From Hypericum androsaemum (lineage: Eukaryota > Streptophyta > Magnoliopsida > Malpighiales > Hypericaceae), in assembly GCA_963995505.1 (NCBI GenBank), contig OZ023197.1:417001-481000 (forward strand): a stretch of DNA of 64,000 bases, given 5' to 3'. The notes under the pieces were generated by a model, which saw only the letters and a program-made list of their open reading frames with translations, ran no database searches and was not told the origin of the DNA. The position numbers were made by a program, and so were the translations under genes. Positions 1 to 11,568 of this stretch are shown here, in pieces (positions within the stretch are counted from its first letter, which is position 1; the number at the start of each line of letters is the position of its first letter).

Positions 1-1785
1 TTTTTGTTATTTGAACAAAACCAATGAAACAACCAACAATTGTAGATGCTAGTCACTCATGTATCGTCTTAATTAGATCAAAGATTACTTCGAATCTGTA
101 TGTTGATCATGGTTGCAATGATATTCGATAATCTCTGCGAATAAAATATTATGAATTAATTAACTATAACAAACAAATATATATTAAAATAAAGTAATAA
201 CAATTAAGTGAGTATAAACGTGATGTTTTTTCCGGAAAAGTAACAATTTGTATTTTAGAAAAATTAATATATGCTATTTTAGTGGGCTAATTCTACTTTC
301 TTAAAATAACTTTAGGAATTTTTTTTTACTATGATTTACTATTGCCTTAATTTTATTTTCATTACTGGATATCCTAGTCAATGTTACTAAATTAACCTAT
401 CAATCTACTTGTCAATTGTGAATTGGTAACTACATATTAAATTACTTGATAATTTGGTATCGAGAGACTACCATAAAATTTTTTCCAACAAGAGAACCTT
501 ACTATGTAGTCACGGAATGAGCTGGCATAGACTATAGAGTACCGGACATTAAAAAGCGTCATCATATCTAGCTAGGTTGCCCAAATTGGGTTACAAAATA
601 AATGTACTGTGTAGATCATGTGAGGCCTAAGAAGTAACATCATTGTTCCTTGAAGATAGTTGCATTGCGTGGTCGTGATTTCGTCTCAACTTATTTTTCG
701 GTAGATTTGGACCAGACCCGCAATTTTTTTTGGAAAGGTGGAGTGAGACCCCTGTATAAATACGAATAACAAATATTGGTTGGTAGTGTCAACATACCAC
801 AAAACTTCAAGCATTCAACCAAAATATTGGTGTACTTTCTCTCTTATTTTTACTCTAATCTATTATCCGCGAGTTGCGACCCTAATATCTCTCCCGGCAA
901 TATTAACGACGGAAATAAAGATAATTAATGTTCAGACATATGTAGAGCTTATCATAACAAAAACTAACAGCTATTCTTCATTTCTAAACTTAACAAAAGG
1001 GGTTTCAAGACTTGGACTCTTCGAGCACCGGTGGTTGCTTACTCACAAAATTCATATAAATTCTAGTAGAAAATCTAAAATTTGAATCATCAAATGGAAC
1101 TCTGTTTACTATTTGACGATAACTTATTTTTGTCACCCGTAACAATTACTAATAATTAAATTAAGGTTAGTGCAATTAATAAATATAAGTTTCGTCAAAA
1201 AATAAGAATTTTTAATGAATATAGCAATATGTAAAAAAAATTCAAGAGAAAAATCTGAATGAACAGAAAGAAAACTCGAGCTCGCCTTGGTAATTTATTG
1301 TCTCACCAATTATCTAATCATATACAAACTTTTTTATGGGACGAATTTCTCTTTTACTCTACAGCCTACGAAGTATTAGCGACCATTTTCAACTGTTGTT
1401 TCCTCTTTAAGACAAATTTTACACGTTATTCACCCGTCGGTCACCAGAAATACCACCTCTCATTCGAATCGTATGTATTAAGCATACTGCGAGCGTACAT
1501 CGCAACTGCAGAGGTCCAAGACGACTTGATCTAATTAAAGTGGGACACACATGTTAAGTAATGCCTCTCTGTATTCCCAACTGACTTCCTTCTTCTATTC
1601 TACCCCGAAATTCACTCTCTCTGTCCTCAAAAAAAAAATTCACTCTCTCTCTTATCTCAATATTTATAATAACAGAAAAATAATTCCTGGCCACCTCAGA
1701 ATCCAATGCACCCAAACCCAAGAACCTCTCCTTCATAATACATGCCATTGGCACCCAGCTCCAAACCTCTCTCTATCTCTTCCTT
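1..1785. other. AT-rich intergenic region upstream of the U-box gene
   Basis: No gene, RNA or delimited repeat could be supported here. Short open frames (for example near 780-1085 and 1259-1534) have no recognisable domain and look like chance. The last ~250 bases become pyrimidine-rich, with CT runs leading into the poly-C tract, and are probably promoter and 5' leader of the gene that starts at 1837. Confidence 0.5.

Positions 1786-1814
<29 letters not shown>
1786..1814 (+). repeat. poly-C homopolymer, 29 bases
   Basis: An uninterrupted run of 29 C lies 22 bases upstream of the start codon of the U-box ligase gene, so it should fall in the 5' leader or core promoter. Such a tract could form an i-motif, with G-quadruplexes on the other strand. 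Long C runs are also prone to length error in sequencing, so the exact count is uncertain. Confidence 0.9.
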
Positions 1815-1816
<2 letters not shown>

Positions 1817-1836
1817 ACAAAGTCTCGGGCGGGAAG

Positions 1837-4519
1837 ATGGGCGGCGCCGGCATGGTCCCCGCCGGGCCGGAGCAGCTGCTAGGCCTTGTCCTGGAGATCC
1901 TCCAGGCGGGGCCCACCTCCGGAAACGAGGAGGATGGCCGCCTCCTCGTGTTCAGGAAGGACTGTACCGATCTGGTCCGGAGGATTTCGCTGCTGACCCA
2001 TTTCCTGGAAGAGGTTAAGGATCACTTCCATGGTAAAAGTCGGGACCTTTCCGGTTCTGGGTCGTCGTCCTCTTCCTCTTCTTCTTCTGTTTGGTGGGGT
2101 GATTTGGGCGAGGCGTTCATGGCTTCCAAGAAGCTGTTGGCTGTTGCTGGCTGCTTCAGATCAGCTAATTATCAATCCGTAAGTCCCCAAGATGAGATTT
2201 TTATACTTAAAAGAAGTAGGAAAAAAAGTGTTTTTGGCTGTTGTTTGTTGGAAAAGATTGAAGATTTATGCTTTTGGGAGTAGTCTGGTCAGGGAATTAA
2301 ATGGGTTTTTATTTTTTGTGTGTTTGAATTGCTTGCCTTTGTTTAAAACCATGAAGCTATAGTCATTTGGACAATGAGAAGAGAGAACCATGAAGCTTAT
2401 TTCTTTGAACAATTGTCTTAGAATCGTTATCGATTGTTGATCAAGCATTTCCTTTCGCATACACTTTGCGGGGGAGGAGATCGAACATGGAGGAGGAGTT
2501 TTTAAGTCAACTGTATGTAGATCTCTTGGAAAATTGAAGAACTAGGAACAGTGGGAATGGCTTGCACCTGTGTCAATTGGTCCTGTCGTTGGTCGTCGTC
2601 TATTGCAATCATGTAATTTTCATGTAGGGAATGATCTCAGGTTGAAGAAGAGCATTGTTCTTCAATAGTTGTGCAGAGTTCGGTGAGTACATTGTTTGCA
2701 TCTCCCTGAAGTTTGTGATATATCTTTGCTAGGATGGAACGGACAAGAAAATTTCTTTCCAGTTTCATTGTGTGACTTGGAGGTTGGAGAAAGCCTTGGA
2801 CATAATACCATATGACCAATTGGACATTTCTGAAGAAGTGCAGGAACAAGTAGGCTTGGTTTGTTTGTGTATTCATCATGTGGTCGTTCTTATTTTGTTT
2901 CTGTTTGAATCAACCTGAAATCGCTATCCTCTGTTAGGTTGCGTTGGTAAGGGCACAGCTGAGAAGAGCTACTGAAAGATACGGGTCCATGGAATCCCGG
3001 ATGATCACTTTCGCATTAGCCCAACCTGTAGAAAAAGAAGTTGACAAAGGGAGCAATGTGGTCATGTTAATGAGAAGTTCAAGTAGTGAGAGCAATGGAA
3101 GCATTAGTTCTGATGTCTCAGAAAGTCCGGAAGACGTCTCAACAAATGATGGATCAGAAGGTCAAAAAGTGGAAATTGTGGAAAATAAATTGGACGGGAA
3201 AGAAGACGACAAAGACGATTCATCCAACACTAGCATTGCAGAACTGAAGAAGTCCGACAATCTCAACATCCCTGAAGATTTTCTGTGCCCCATATCGCTA
3301 GAACTTATGAGGGATCCTGTTATTGTGTCTACTGGACAGGTAAAGTTTGTAGCATCAACTGTCTCTCACGCTTCATTCTGTTGATCATTGCACGATACCG
3401 ACTATTTTGAACTTCTCTTTCTAAATTTTTTTCTTTGGTGGTATGCAGACATATGAGAGGTCTTACATCCAAAGATGGATTGACACTGGCAATGTAACAT
3501 GTCCAAAGACTCAACAGAAACTTGATCATTATACACTGACGCCAAATTATGTCTTTAGAAGTCTAATATCTACATGGTGTTTGGTGCACAACTTTAAGCA
3601 GCCAACAGGATTAGCTAATGGGAGGATAAAAAGAAGTGATGGATCGTTTCGTGATGTTAATGGTGACATTGCAGTTATCCAGGCAGTTGTACGCAAACTC
3701 TCGAGTCGGCTGATGGAGGAAAGGAAAGCTGCTGTTGCAGAAATTCGATCACTATCTAAAAGAAGTACAGATAATAGGATATTAATTGCAGAAACGGGAG
3801 GCATTCCTGTTCTTGTCAACCTTTTGACAGCAGACGACATTTCAATACAAGAAAATGCTGTTACGTCCATTCTTAACCTGTCTATATTCGAAAACAACAA
3901 AGGCCTGATAATGCTGGCGGGTGCAATTCCATCTATTGTCCAAGTTCTCAGATCGGGGACTGTGGAAGCAAGAGAAAATGCTGCAGCTACCCTCTTTAGC
4001 TTGTCACTTGCTGATGAGAACAAAATAATAATTGGTGCATCTGGTGCAATCCCGGCTCTAGTTGAACTGCTTGAAAATGGAAGTTCCAGAGGGAGAAAGG
4101 ATGCAGCAACGGCCTTGTTCAACCTATGCATTTATCAGGGGAACAAAGGCAGGGCTGTAAGGGCTGGAATTGTCACAGCCTTGTTGAAGATGCTCACCGA
4201 CTTGAGAAACGGTATGGTTGATGAGGCTCTTACCATCCTATCAGTTCTGGCCAGCAACCAAGAAGCTAAGTTGGCAGTTGTAAAGGCGAGCACGATTCCG
4301 GTTCTAATAGATCTGCTGAGAACAGGTCAACCCCGCAACAAAGAGAACGCGGCAGCCATTTTGCTGTCCTTGTGCAAGAGAGAACCAGAGAACCTCGCCT
4401 TCATAAGCAGGCTCTGCGCTGTGATACCCTTGACGGAACTCGCGAGAAGTGGCACTGAGAGGGCCAAAAGGAAGGCCACTTCGTTGTTGGAGCATCTGCG
4501 GAAGCTGCACCAAGGCTAG
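1837..4519 (+). CDS. Plant U-box/ARM-repeat E3 ubiquitin ligase, PUB10/PUB11 type
   Basis: Predicted CDS is join(1837..2178, 2733..2849, 2938..3339, 3449..4519): 114 + 39 + 134 + 356 = 643 residues, every junction phase 0 with GT-AG introns. Residues 1 to ~170 form the U-box N-terminal domain and continue across exons 1-3. A Ser/Asp/Glu-rich linker follows. The U-box (~265-335) starts at IPEDFLCPISLELMRDP, continues across intron 3 with TYERSYIQRWID and CPKTQQKL, and ends at LTPNYVFRSLISTWC. ARM repeats fill ~365-640 (motifs such as IPVLVNLL, IPALVELLENGS, IPVLIDLLRTG). The U-box recruits a ubiquitin-conjugating enzyme and ARM repeats usually bind substrates or receptor kinases. Length and U-box wording fit the PUB10/PUB11 clade; which orthologue is not settled. 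The start is the first ATG after the poly-C leader and begins the GC-rich exon 1. Splice sites are inferred from homology. Confidence 0.92.
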
Positions 4520-5124
4520 CAGAGGTACATTTTATCAAACCGGCTGCAGATTTTCGATTTCTTCGACATTCTTTTTAACTCCATTGATGATTCTATTCAT
4601 TTGACCACGATTTGCCGCAATGTTTCCTTGTAGAATATAAGAATTGAACTTGAGATGTCAAAGCCATCTCATGGATTCTGGTTTATTGGTTTTCCTCTTG
4701 TGGTTGTGTGTGAAAATGAGAATTGAACCTGAGATGTCAACTGTTCTTGTTCTGATGTATAAAATTTCATTCAACGTTTGCTTCCTGCTTGATTTGCTGG
4801 TGCAATGGTGAAAACTTTTCCTTGTTAATCTGAGTTGGGCCTTAGATCTCAAGGGAGATAAATTCGGTAGAAAGAATTTTGTTATTTTTATGAATCTACC
4901 TCGTATCCGAATTAAGATGATCAAACAGATATCAAGTGTTGTCGACCATTAGCTTCTTTAATGTAATACTTGCGTTAAACTGTAGATTGTTAGATTCGTG
5001 TGACATGTTTTTCTACGAGATGGCTAGAAATTAAAAGCATAAATACCTTTCAAGATATTTATTGTAATCTGACCCAAAAAAATATATTTTTTTGTAAAAC
5101 CTATTTTTTTTTTGAGAATCAAAG
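4520..5124 (+). other. 3' flank of the U-box gene
   Basis: The stop codon is followed by about 450 bases of moderately AT-rich sequence that probably hold the 3' UTR. A short imperfect direct repeat (a motif near GAATTGAACTTGAGATGTCAA, around 4641-4665 and again near 4720-4740) is present. No second gene is visible. Confidence 0.4.
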
Positions 5125-5345
5125 ATGAACAATATTTTAAAGGGATGTGTTCACTGTGGTTTCCCGGTGGTTTACTTAAGTACCATGTGGTTTCACTTTT
5201 TTTATTCTGGTGACATTTTAAAATTTGACACTTGTAGTGACAAACTCTTAACCATAGTTAGTTTTGACCCAATTGACATTTACATGGTTATCCATGTCAG
5301 CTCATGTCATATTTGTATATCCTAGTTAGCGCTGACGTGGATAAG
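5125..5345. mobile_element. Possible half of a Mutator-like foldback element
   Basis: The wording (ATGTGGTTTCACTTTTTTT followed by a TGAC-rich stretch) resembles one terminal arm of the long-inverted-repeat element at 48945-49565. No matching second arm or target duplication was found before the LINE remnant begins, so this would be a truncated copy. This rests on resemblance only. Confidence 0.25.
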
Positions 5346-5639
5346 TTCAAAAAATTTCAATTGAATTCTTAACCCAAAAAATCGTTAATTTATCTAAACC
5401 CTGAACTCCCCAATTCTCCCAAATTCTCTCATCTCAATTCTTTCCCGACGATTCCCTCACCCCGACCCCGATTACCCCTTGTTAACTTTGCACTTAAATG
5501 GCCCTATCTAACTCTTCACACAACAACGCCTAAACTAATACCACGAGGAGGAAGGAAGGAAGAAGAAGCAGCCCACGTTGTCGTTTATGAAGTTGTTTGC
5601 GTTTGCGGATTTCTATGACTATTTTGATGAAGTTGGGTC

Positions 5640-6261
5640 AATAGGTGCCTGTGTCCATGGAGCTTTGGTTCCTTTGTTCTTCCTTTTCTTTGGCAAAGTA
5701 ATTAACGTCACTGAAAGCAGTTGTAGCCAAGTTCAATGCCAAACGGGATAGCCCTCACTTCACCTTCAAGGGCTGATCGGGTAGTGCTATTGAGCACCAA
5801 GCATATGGCCTACATGATTTCTAGCAATTGCTGCCAATCCAGTGGAAGAATCATCGTGATTCCACGAGGCATCGCAATTAACTATCACCTAATCTATCGG
5901 AGGTGGTTGCCAGGGCATGTTCATCGTGTGATTCTATTGCAGAATGTTGCAGCCTCGGCTGTGTCCATTCTGCCCAATTTTGAAAAGCATTTTGTGCAGT
6001 AATGATGGGATTTGGCGTCACGCCTTCGAACAGGGCAGCGTTCCGGGCCTTCCAAATCTGCCAACACATGAAGATACAAAGAGTTGGCAACTTATCAACT
6101 CGTAATCCCTTTTAACTCACCTGCGATCAGCTGGAGCCAATCGATGAAGTTAACAATTTTGCAGAGCAGGAGGCTTATAGCCCAAAGAGCTGCAACTCCA
6201 TGCAGCTCTGGCGTGGGGGCACTCCAACAGAACATGTAGAGTTGATTCCTCCGCCAGCTGA
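5640..6261 (-). mobile_element. LINE (non-LTR retrotransposon) remnant, RNase H side
   Basis: Read on the minus strand, the segment holds the C-terminal part of a plant L1-type LINE ORF2. A zf-RVT-like stretch (LHVLLECPHARAAWSC) is followed by the W-K-x-R-N motif (MCWQIWKARNAALFEG) and an RNase H opening (VIVNCDASWNHDDSSTG). Stops and frame changes break it. It is interrupted by the Copia insertion at 6267 and continues on the far side at 10497-10700. The LINE is therefore older than the Copia element. Confidence 0.7.
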
Positions 6262-6266
6262 CAAAG

Positions 6267-6506
6267 TGTTGAATGGAGAAGATTACAGCTATCATCCTCG
6301 ACAAGCTCATATGAATTAATCTGCAATAAAGAAGGCTGCCAACTGTACATAGTTTTTCCCTCCATAATTGTAAATGCAACAACGGATACTTAACGGCTAG
6401 TTTAGATAGGATTAATTAGCAGCTTAATTAGGACTACTAATCCAGCTTGTATATAAAATGATCATGTAATTATCTCTATAACAATAAGCATTCATTCACT
6501 TTAACA
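6267..6506 (+). repeat. 5' LTR of the Copia element
   Basis: 240 bases, TG...CA ends, with a TATA-like TATATAAA at 6450-6457 that would drive the element's transcript. It reads as identical to 10252-10491. Confidence 0.97.
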
Positions 6507-6518
6507 TGGTATCAGAGC
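6507..6518 (+). other. Primer binding site (initiator tRNA-Met)
   Basis: TGGTATCAGAGC starts directly after the 5' LTR. It is the standard plant complement to the 3' end of initiator tRNA-Met, used to prime minus-strand DNA synthesis. Confidence 0.95.
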
Positions 6519-6625
6519 CAGGTTCATTCAAAATACTACTGTCTTGAAATCCCTTTCTTTGGTGTAGTCTGTTCTAGGATAAAAAATAAAATAATAAAAA
6601 AGGGGAAGAAACTAGAAAGAAGGTG

Positions 6626-8638
6626 ATGCATTCCTACCAAAAATCTGATTCAACTGAAGCTAATGCCTTCACATCTTCATTGGATTCTTCTACTCAAACG
6701 GTAGAGAGTTTCACCAACTCAAGAGGTGGATCATCTTCTTGTGACCGTGGAGGAAGATCTGAGAGAAGCAAAGTCTCTTGTGATCATTGCAGAAAGCAAG
6801 GTCACAATGAGCTTGCACAAAGGCTGGTGCATCACCCCAAAGGAGCAGACATGTCTAACACTCCTGATGCAAAGAATGTCAAATACCATGATGAATGTAA
6901 CTCAGGTATGACTGTTTTCAATTACTCAGCATCATTTAATCAATATGCATTACTCACTGATAAATCTGCTCAGAGATGGATTGCTGACTCTGGTGCTAAT
7001 GAGCACATGACTCATGATGATAATTTGTTAGAAAACATTAAACCTTTAATCAATCAATCTATAGCAATTGCTGATGGAACTAAAGTTCCTGTTAAAAGCA
7101 TTGGAATGGCAAGAATCATGAACTCTCAAGAAGGTCTGGCTACTTTACACGTTCCCAACCTTTCCTGTAATCTGTTATCCATTAGCAGAATAACTAAACA
7201 ATTAAATTGTCTTGCCATTTTCTCTGCTGATTATGTACGGTTTCAGGATTGCAAAACACGAAAGATAATTGGTGAAGGAAAACTTGTTAACGGACTTTAC
7301 ATCATTGAGCAACTTCCTAAAGCTCTAGTTGCTAATAAAGATTCTGCAAAAATTTGGCACACTAGACTAGGTCATCCTAGTAATAGGGTCCTGCAGTTTA
7401 TGTTTCCACAGTTCACTAAGATGAATTTCAATTGTGAAAGCTGCTACTTTGCTAAAAATAAGAGATTACCATTTGAAGTCTCTGAAAGCTGTTATAACTT
7501 TCCTTTTGAACTCGTACACTCCGATGTTTGGACATCTCCTCAACCTTCTCATGATGGTTTCCATTACTTCGTGTCATTTATAGATCACTTTAGCAGGACC
7601 ACTTGGCTATATCTTTTAAAACACAAGAGTGATGTCTTTAGTGCTTTTAAAGAGTTTAACTTTCTTATCCAAAATCAGTTCAATTCCAAGATTAAAATCT
7701 TTAGAACAGATAATGGAACAGAATATCAAAAATATTTTAGAGATTATCTCAAGGAGTTGGGCATAATTCACCAGACGTCTTGCATTTACACTCCACAACA
7801 AAATGGGGTGGCCGAACGCAAGAATAGACACTTGCTTGAAGTCACTAGATCCATCATGTTTAACACGAATGTGAAAAAAAGCTATTGGAGTGATGCCATC
7901 TTGACAGCCTGTCATCTTATTAACAGATTGCCATGTCAGACATTAGAAAATAAGTCACCAATGGAGGTTCTTTTGAAGAAGAAACCTAATCTCTCTTACC
8001 TTAAAACATTTGGTTGCACTTGTTATGTTCATATCCCACATGAAAAAAGAGATAAGTTGGATAAAAGAGCTATCAAATGTATTTTTCTTGGATATTCAAC
8101 TACCCAGAAAGGATATAAATGTTTTAGTCCTGAATTGAAGAGGAGGTTTGTATCTAGAGACATTCAGTTTATTGAAGATCTTCCCTACTTTAGTAAAACT
8201 GCTGGTGATAAGTTTCAGGGGGAGATCGACACTAGACCTTTGCCAATTATTCCTGGAAACTTACCTTTTACCAGACAAGGAAAAGATATTCAATTGCAGG
8301 TGCAGGATAATCATAATGCAGGTCATGATTTGCCAATTATTCCTGAAAACTTACCTTTTCCCAGACAAGGAAAAGAGATTCAATTGCAGGTGCAGCATAA
8401 TAATAGTGTTGGTCATGAAACTGCACAAAATGATGCATTCCTGGAAGATCAATCCACTGATATTCAAGAGACCAATACTGACCATGAGCAAGACCAAGGT
8501 ACGTCTTCTAACACTTCTCAAGATTCTTCTGCTCAGATTGAAACTGCAACTGATCAATGCATAAGAAGATCTTTAAGATCAAAGCAACCAAATAGCAGGC
8601 TAAGAAATTTTAAAACATATAAAGTGTTATCCTATTGA
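6626..8638 (+). pseudogene. Copia polyprotein, N-terminal part (zinc-knuckle remnant, protease, integrase)
   Basis: The first ATG in the open frame is 6626. A Gag capsid (UBN2-type) domain is absent: the frame opens with a Ser-rich stretch and a broken zinc knuckle (CDHCRKQGH, last Cys missing). The aspartic protease active site is WIADSGANEHMT. The integrase has its HHCC zinc domain (HTRLGHP ... CESCYFAKN) and a D-D-E core visible at HSDVW, FRTDNGTEY and QQNGVAERKNR. The frame closes at 8638, just as the second frame takes over. Two near-identical ~40-residue repeats (LPIIPxNLPFxRQGK) lie in the linker after integrase. Confidence 0.92.
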
Positions 8639-10244
8639 AGATTACATCTCCTATAAGAGTATTTCCTCTCAACACAAAGTCTTCCTTAGCTGTATTGATC
8701 AGAATGGAGAACCGAAAACATTTGAAGAGGCTCTCAAACATAAAGCTTGGAGACAAGCTATGCAGGAAGAACTTACTGCATTAAAAAAGAATGATACTTG
8801 GGATATTGTTGACCTTCCTCAAGGTAAGAACGCAATAGATTGTAAGTGGATTTTCAAAGTAAAACATAAGAGTGATGGTTCAATTGAGAGATTCAAGGCT
8901 AGATTGGTGGCAAGAGGGTTCACTCAATCTCCAGGGATTGATTATAATGAAACCTTCGCCCCTGTAGCCAAGATGAATACCGTCCGCGTATTCATTTCCA
9001 TTGCTGTTAACCAGGGATGGTCATTAGAGCATATGGATGTTAAAAATGCCTTCTTGCAGGGGAGAATTGAAGAAGAAATATACTTATCTATGCCACCAGG
9101 TCTATTGCAGGAGAAAACTAACAAAGTTTGCAGGTTAAAAAAGGCCATATATGGTCTCAAACAATCACCAAGAGCGTGGTACAATAAGCTCAGTTCTGAA
9201 TTGGTAAGCCTTGGTTTCAAGAAATGCTACTCAGATTCCTCTACATTCATCTCCAATAGCAGTCAAGGTAAAACTATAGTGTTAATTTATGTTGATGATA
9301 TCCTAATCACTGGAAGCAATGATCAACTCATCAAGAAGCTAAAATCTGCACTTCACACCAGGTTTGATATAAGAGATTTAGGTAAGCTTAAATACTTTCT
9401 TGGGATTGAGTTTGCTTATTCATCTAAAGGTGTGTTCATGAATCAAAGAAAATATGTTCTAGACCTCTTAAAAGACACAAAGAATCTGAATTCAAAACCA
9501 TTTAGAACACCTCTTGAACGAAATCTTAAAGTGGAGAATAATAAAGGTGAACTAGTTAATGACGTTATGCAATTCCAGAGAACAGTTGGAAAACTGATTT
9601 ATCTCACAATTACTCGACCAGATATTACCTATGCTGTGAGCCAAATTAGTCGAGTCATGCATTCCCCACGGGCTATTCATCTTGAACTAATGGAGAGAAT
9701 TTTAAAGTATCTAAAATGCTACCCAGGAAGAGGGATACTTATGCAGAAACATGGTCACTTAGACATATCTGCTTTTACAGATTCAGATTATGCTGGATGC
9801 GTGAATGGTCAAAGATCAACTTCTGGATATTGCTTATTCGTTGGAAGCAATCCAGTTGTGTGGAGGTCCAAGAAGCAAGACGTTGTGTCCTTATCAAGCG
9901 CAGAGTCCGAATACAGAGCAATGAGAGCTGCTGCAACTGAGTTGGTATGGGTAAAAAATCTGATGACAGAACTGATGTTTCAAGTCAAATGTCCGATGAA
10001 GATGCATTGTGACAATATGGCTGCAATTTATATAGCATCCAATCCAGTTTTTCACGAGCGTACTAAACATATCGAAGTCGATTGTCATTACATCCGGGAC
10101 AAGGTACAAGAAGGCATTATAGCTACTCCATACACGAAGAGTGAAGATCAAATTGCTGATATCTTTACAAAAGCACTTGGAGCAGATCAATTCGAGTTTC
10201 TTCTATCCAAGTTGGGTGTTCACAATCTGTTCTCCCCAACTTGA
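8631..10244 (+). pseudogene. Copia polyprotein, C-terminal part (reverse transcriptase and RNase H)
   Basis: This frame is shifted relative to the upstream pol frame (position class 2 to 0 modulo 3). It is open across 8631-8759 in the expected Copia wording before the first ATG at 8760, so a small indel near 8620-8635 split one polyprotein. Reverse transcriptase motifs include CKWIFKVK, FKARLVARGFTQ, MDVKNAFLQG, YGLKQSPRAWY and the catalytic IYVDDILITG. RNase H shows FTDSDYAGC, STSGYC and SLSSAESEYRA. Both enzymes look intact apart from the frame break. Confidence 0.92.
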
Positions 10245-10251
10245 GGGGGAG
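10243..10251 (+). other. Polypurine tract of the Copia element
   Basis: GAGGGGGAG lies directly before the 3' LTR, the expected primer site for plus-strand synthesis. Confidence 0.85.
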
Positions 10252-10491
10252 TGTTGAATGGAGAAGATTACAGCTATCATCCTCGACAAGCTCATATGAA
10301 TTAATCTGCAATAAAGAAGGCTGCCAACTGTACATAGTTTTTCCCTCCATAATTGTAAATGCAACAACGGATACTTAACGGCTAGTTTAGATAGGATTAA
10401 TTAGCAGCTTAATTAGGACTACTAATCCAGCTTGTATATAAAATGATCATGTAATTATCTCTATAACAATAAGCATTCATTCACTTTAACA
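10252..10491 (+). repeat. 3' LTR of the Copia element
   Basis: 240 bases reading as identical to 6267-6506, followed by the target duplication CAAAG at 10492-10496. Confidence 0.97.
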
Positions 10492-10496
10492 CAAAG

Positions 10497-10700
10497 AGAG
10501 CAGGTGGACTCGGGCGACAGGTGCCTGTAGTCGAAATGCAACCTGTTGACAGCCTCCAAATGAAAATCTTCAGCTTTGGAAATGTTGTTCCAATGGCTCC
10601 ATCTGCACTGTTCTCTTGTTGATCCTCCTGGAATTGCATGCCCATTCCAAGCCCACGAGCCGTCCATCGAAATGGACCTAAATCCGTCGTTCAATTTCCA
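10497..10700 (-). mobile_element. LINE remnant, zf-RVT side (split from 5640-6261)
   Basis: On the minus strand this carries the upstream half of the zf-RVT-like domain (HLSPESTCSLC) whose second half lies at ~6170-6261. With the Copia element and one copy of CAAAG set aside, the two halves are in the same frame, so they were one LINE. Similarity fades near 10700. Confidence 0.65.
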
Positions 10701-11321
10701 GTACGTTGGGGGAAAATTTTGTATAATTTTTCGCTACAACAGAGTACAAATATTTTTTTAAAAAAATTTGACAATTTGAATATCCAATTTTTGAGATCTG
10801 ATCTAAAATGATAAATCGAAAAGAAAAAATTTCAAATTTCCCGGTGTATTATCGATTTTGTATCGAAAAGTATTCATCAATGCCCGTTGTATAACTTCTT
10901 CAAAAAAGTCAAACTAACTTACACTATTTAATTATATGTTGATTTAGTCAATATACATCACATGGTAACACCTGATCATTATCTAATTGATTAGCGTCAA
11001 AATTCCACTTTTTTTGGTTACGTAGAAAGTGGGCGAGTTGATTTTTAAGTCCCCAGCCGTCGTGTAAACCTCGTTGTCTTATATCTAGAATCAAATCTAA
11101 CTTAAGGTCAATTTAAAACCAAAACTAAAATGTAACCTAGACGAAAAAAATTATTTCAAGGTTTGACTCGGCTATCACGAGGTTACGTGGACGGTGGACC
11201 GGGCCCTAAACTAGAACGGTCGCACGGATAATAATTTCGAAAAGTAAGGAATGTCAAATTATTCTCGGGTCTCTAATTATGCCCTCAATACATATGCAAT
11301 TTTTTATGTTTCAAAAATATT
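10701..11321. other. AT-rich intergenic region
   Basis: No gene, structured repeat or RNA gene seen. Confidence 0.4.
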
Positions 11322-11568
11322 GGGAAAAATTCATCTTAGTACTCTATAGTATCGCAAAAAATTATTTTAGTACACGTGACAATCAAACTGCAGCCAATTT
11401 ACATCAATTAGGTCTACATAGAGAGTACTAAAGTGATGTAAATTGGTAGCTGCCGTAGACCTAAGCAATCTAAATTGGCTGCGATTTGACTCGATTGATA
11501 AATTTTTTACCACAGGATACTAAAATAATTTTGGACTATACTATAGAGTACTAAAGTGGACTTTTTCC
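11322..11568. mobile_element. Mutator-like MITE, 247 bp
   Basis: The two halves are inverted copies over about 100 bases: GGGAAAAATTCATCTTAG on the left, and the reverse complement of the right end reads GGAAAAAGTCCACTTTAG. Both arms carry TAGTACTCTATAGTAT and, further in, GCAGCCAATTTA and TAGGTCTAC. Flanks are AAAAATATT and AAAATATTT, so a target duplication of 8-9 bp is likely. It matches in size and in its outer GGAAAAA...TTAGTAC wording the element at 41867-42114. Confidence 0.8.

Larger units (their letters stand above)
6267..10491 (+). mobile_element. Copia LTR retrotransposon lacking Gag, very recent insertion
   Basis: Two 240-bp LTRs (TGTTGAATGG...TTTAACA) enclose the element and read as identical throughout. 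The 5-bp target duplication CAAAG is perfect (6262-6266 and 10492-10496). A tRNA-iMet primer binding site follows the 5' LTR and a polypurine tract precedes the 3' LTR. The internal domain order (protease, integrase, reverse transcriptase, RNase H) is that of Copia. At 4.2 kb it is shorter than a typical 5-kb Copia because the Gag capsid region is missing. A frame change separates integrase from reverse transcriptase. Identical LTRs indicate recent transposition, so its proteins may have been supplied in trans. Confidence 0.97.

Noticed and set aside
780..1534. Two frames of 101 and 91 codons
   Set aside because: No domain, no splice or promoter context, AT-rich codon content; treated as chance.
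3547..4131. 194-codon antisense frame over the ARM repeats
   Set aside because: It mirrors a strongly conserved sense coding exon and has no recognisable domain.
6507..6530. Possible tRNA-like sequence (TGGTATCAGAGC), also at 51018
   Set aside because: Only the primer-binding complement of tRNA is present, with no cloverleaf; no tRNA gene was found.
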